Of a DNA stretch of 8,385 bases, positions 6,344-8,385 are shown in pieces. The stretch is taken from the NCBI GenBank assembly GCA_028713595.1, contig JAQTNZ010000081.1, positions 1 to 8,385 of the forward strand, given 5' to 3'. The translations under genes were made by a program, and so were the position numbers. Source of the DNA: Methylovulum sp. (GTDB taxonomy: Bacteria; Pseudomonadota; Gammaproteobacteria; Methylococcales; Methylomonadaceae). The number at the start of each line of letters is the position of its first letter. The first letter of the stretch is position 1. A model generated the notes under the pieces. The model ran no database searches. It had not been told where the DNA came from and saw only the letters and a program-made list of their open reading frames with translations.

Positions 6344-7380
6344 ACAAAAAGGCAAGCTCTATGATAAAAACCTTGGAAGCCAAAGATTATGGGCGTTGGG
6401 ACAATTTCGTCAACAACCATGCCCACGCCACTTTTTTCCATTTGTCAGGTTGGAAAACCGTTATCGAAAAGTCTTTTGGGCATAAGACTTATTTCCTTTA
6501 TCTGGAAAGTGATGGCGACATCACCGCCATTTTGCCCTTGGTGCATATCAATAGCCTGTTGTTTGGCAATAGCTTGGTGTCCACGGCCTTTTGTGTCTAC
6601 GGCGGCATCCTCGCCCATAATGACATCAGTTATGATATGCTTGACAATGAAGCCTGCCGTTTGGCCCGGCAACTCGGTGTCGATGCCTTGGAGATGCGCC
6701 AGCAGGAACGCAAACACCCTGACTGGCCTTATAAGGACTTGTATGTGACCTTCCGCAAGCAAATGGAGCCGGATGTTGAAAAAAACATGCTGGCGATCCC
6801 CAGAAAACAACGGGCGATGGTCAGGAAAGGCATAGAAGCGGGCCTTACCAGCACAATAGACAGCGGTGTCGAGCGTTTGCATCTGGCCTATTCGGAAAGC
6901 GTCAGGAATTTGGGCACGCCGGTGTTTTCAAAAAAATATTTCCAAACCTTAAAAGAAGTGTTTGGCGAGCAATGCGAAGTGTTAAGTGTCGAGCATAACG
7001 GCAAGCTGATCGCCAGTGTCATGAACTTTTATTTCCGTGATGAGGTGTTGCCGTATTATGGTGGCGGCACCGACTTGGCGCGGGATTTGAAAGGCAATGA
7101 CTTTATGTACTGGGAAGTGATGCGCCGAGCGGTTGCCAAGGGCGTGCGGATTTTTGACTACGGGCGCAGCAAAATTGGCACGGGTTCATACAGTTTTAAA
7201 AAGAATTGGGGCTTTACGCCAGAGCCGCTGTTTTATGAATTTTATCTGGTGAAAGCCACCGAACTGCCGGACATTAATCCGCTCAACCCCAAATACCAGC
7301 TGTTTATTGCCGCGTGGAAGCGTTTGCCCTTACCTGTCAGCCAGCTGATAGGCCCGTGGTTATCGAAAGACTTAGGCTAG
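6340..7380 (+). CDS. XrtA-associated FemAB/GNAT-like protein
   Basis: This 346-residue protein belongs to the FemAB-related branch of the GNAT superfamily found in PEP-CTERM EPS loci (TIGR03019-like). FemAB proteins add amino acids from aminoacyl-tRNA to peptidoglycan precursors; relatives beside EPS genes may transfer an aminoacyl or acyl group to the polysaccharide, but the reaction is not known. Two GNAT-like halves are visible: an N-terminal half with HATFFHLSGWKTVIE (27-41), then the basic IPRKQRAMVRKG (153-164), and a C-terminal half with YYGGGT (239-244) and FDYGRSKIGTGSYSFKKNWGF (272-292), the strongest family signature. There is no signal peptide or membrane segment. AAGGTG at 6329-6334 supports the ATG at 6340, which overlaps the deacetylase TGA in an ATGA arrangement. 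ATG 6361 is a possible later start, with AAGG at 6349-6352. Confidence 0.9.
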   Translation: MNKKASSMIKTLEAKDYGRWDNFVNNHAHATFFHLSGWKTVIEKSFGHKTYFLYLESDGDITAILPLVHINSLLFGNSLVSTAFCVYGGILAHNDISYDMLDNEACRLARQLGVDALEMRQQERKHPDWPYKDLYVTFRKQMEPDVEKNMLAIPRKQRAMVRKGIEAGLTSTIDSGVERLHLAYSESVRNLGTPVFSKKYFQTLKEVFGEQCEVLSVEHNGKLIASVMNFYFRDEVLPYYGGGTDLARDLKGNDFMYWEVMRRAVAKGVRIFDYGRSKIGTGSYSFKKNWGFTPEPLFYEFYLVKATELPDINPLNPKYQLFIAAWKRLPLPVSQLIGPWLSKDLG

Positions 7381-7384
7381 GGCA

Positions 7385-8385
7385 ATGGACAATCTGTTGT
7401 TTTTGGCGCACCGTATCCCGTACCCGCCCAATAAAGGCGACAAAATCCGCTCTTACCATTTCCTGAAATATTTGGCGGCTGAATTTAACGTGTATTTAGG
7501 GACGTTTATTGATGACCCTCATGACTGGCGATATACTGATACTGTTGACGCATTGTGTGCCGCCACCTGTTATCAAGACTTAAAACCGTTGCCTGCCAAG
7601 ATCAAAAGCTTGCAAGGCTTGCTGACTGGCGAAGCCTTAAGTTTGCCCTATTATAAAAACACCGCCCTGCAAGCGTGGGTGGATACCACCATCAACAGCC
7701 AAGCCATCACTAAGGTGCTGATTTTTTCCTCGGTCATGGCGCAGTTTATCCGCCCTGAACATAAGGTGAAGCTGGTGGTCGATTTTGTCGATGTCGATTC
7801 TGACAAATGGCGGCAATATGCCGATAAAAAAAACGGATTTGCCCGCTGGATTTATCAGCGTGAAGCCCAGTATTTGCTGGCCTATGAACGGCAACTGGCG
7901 GGCTGGGCGAAAACCAGCCTGTTTGTATCCGAACAGGAGGCGGCGTTGTTTAAGACGCTTGCCCCTGAAGCCAGCGCTAAGGTGGGCTTTGTCAACAACG
8001 GTGTCGATACCGATTATTTTTCCCCCGATCACTTTTATGTCTCGCCCTATCCGCCCGCACAGGACGTGCTGGTGTTTACCGGCGCGATGGATTACTGGGC
8101 CAATGTCGATGCGGTGGTGTGGTTTGCCACCCAGGTTTTCCCCTTGTTACAAGGGCGCTATCCGCAACTGTGCTTTTATATCGTCGGCAGCAAGCCTGCC
8201 AAGGCGGTGCTGGAACTTGCCGGTAATCCGGCGATTACCGTGACCGGACGGGTCGATGATGTCAGGCCCTATCTGGCTTACGCCCGTTTGGCGGTCGCCC
8301 CGTTGCGCATTGCCCGTGGTATCCAAAACAAAGTGCTGGAAGCGATGGCGATGGCTAAAGTGGTGGTCGCCACCACGGCGGCGAT
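7385..8385 (+). CDS. XrtA/EpsH1-associated sugar transferase (GT4-like), cut at the right edge
   Basis: The frame starts at ATG 7385, four bases after the previous stop, and is open to the window's end, giving 333 codons. The family usually has about 400 residues, so perhaps 60-70 are missing. The N-terminus LLFLAHRIPYPPNKGDKIRS (4-23) is highly characteristic of the PEP-CTERM/EpsH1-associated sugar transferases (TIGR03087-like) and forms the acceptor-side start of a GT-B fold. VNNGVDTDYFSP (203-214) marks the linker to the nucleotide-sugar domain. FTGAMDYWANVDAV (231-244) opens that domain, and RGIQNKVLEAMAM (311-323, E319) is the GT4 donor-binding region. It probably transfers a sugar from a nucleotide donor to the lipid-linked EPS repeat at the cytoplasmic membrane; the sugar cannot be read from sequence. 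AGG at 7374-7376 could be the ribosome binding site. No frameshift was found. Confidence 0.92.
   Translation, partial: MDNLLFLAHRIPYPPNKGDKIRSYHFLKYLAAEFNVYLGTFIDDPHDWRYTDTVDALCAATCYQDLKPLPAKIKSLQGLLTGEALSLPYYKNTALQAWVDTTINSQAITKVLIFSSVMAQFIRPEHKVKLVVDFVDVDSDKWRQYADKKNGFARWIYQREAQYLLAYERQLAGWAKTSLFVSEQEAALFKTLAPEASAKVGFVNNGVDTDYFSPDHFYVSPYPPAQDVLVFTGAMDYWANVDAVVWFATQVFPLLQGRYPQLCFYIVGSKPAKAVLELAGNPAITVTGRVDDVRPYLAYARLAVAPLRIARGIQNKVLEAMAMAKVVVATTAA

Noticed and set aside
7785..8243. A 152-codon + strand frame near the right end
   Set aside because: It is out of frame with the sugar transferase that reads from 7385 to the edge with family motifs throughout, so it is a shadow frame.

Overview
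The window is an internal segment of an exopolysaccharide (EPS) biosynthesis and export operon of the exosortase A (XrtA, formerly EpsH) / PEP-CTERM type. Eight genes lie on the + strand with no convincing gene on the - strand. The first is cut by the left edge and the last by the right edge. No exosortase gene or PEP-CTERM substrate is present; the system is recognised from the proteins and their order. The organism is most likely a Gram-negative proteobacterium, shown by the outer-membrane barrel, the OPX-type export protein and the gene order. The moderate base composition and protein style would suit a gammaproteobacterium such as a methanotroph of the Methylococcales, but that is a low-confidence inference.

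Layout: (1) the C-terminal end of a Wza-like periplasmic polysaccharide export (OPX) protein, 1-246; (2) a Wzz/GumC-type chain-length determinant, 280-1854; (3) a separate CpsD/CapB-like BY-kinase with a tyrosine-rich tail, 1877-2809; (4) after a roughly 130-base leader, a large outer-membrane beta-barrel protein, best started at TTG 2941 and ending at 4464; (5) an ExeA/GspA-like AAA ATPase, 4467-5423; (6) after an 86-base gap, a polysaccharide deacetylase with the DUF3473 C-terminal region, 5510-6343; (7) a FemAB/GNAT-like protein whose ATG overlaps the deacetylase stop, 6340-7380; (8) a GT4-type sugar transferase of the PEP-CTERM/EpsH1-associated family, 7385 to beyond the edge.

How they probably work together: the glycosyltransferase helps build the repeat unit on the cytoplasmic face. 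The chain-length protein and its kinase partner control polymerisation and export across the inner membrane. The OPX protein carries the chain through the periplasm, and the beta-barrel is a candidate outer-membrane exit. The deacetylase and the FemAB-like protein probably modify the polymer or a precursor. The ATPase has no established role but is a constant companion of such loci. Intergenic gaps are short or absent (overlap at 6340; 2 bases before 4467; 4 bases before 7385), which fits one polycistronic transcript.

The set is a known one, not a new system. The points that deserve attention are the missing outer-membrane helix in the OPX protein beside a dedicated barrel, the structured leader and non-ATG start of the barrel gene, the ATPase coupled to the barrel, and the FemAB-like enzyme coupled to a deacetylase. 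No tRNA, rRNA, CRISPR array, insertion sequence or integration site was seen, and no stretch over 300 bases lacks a gene.
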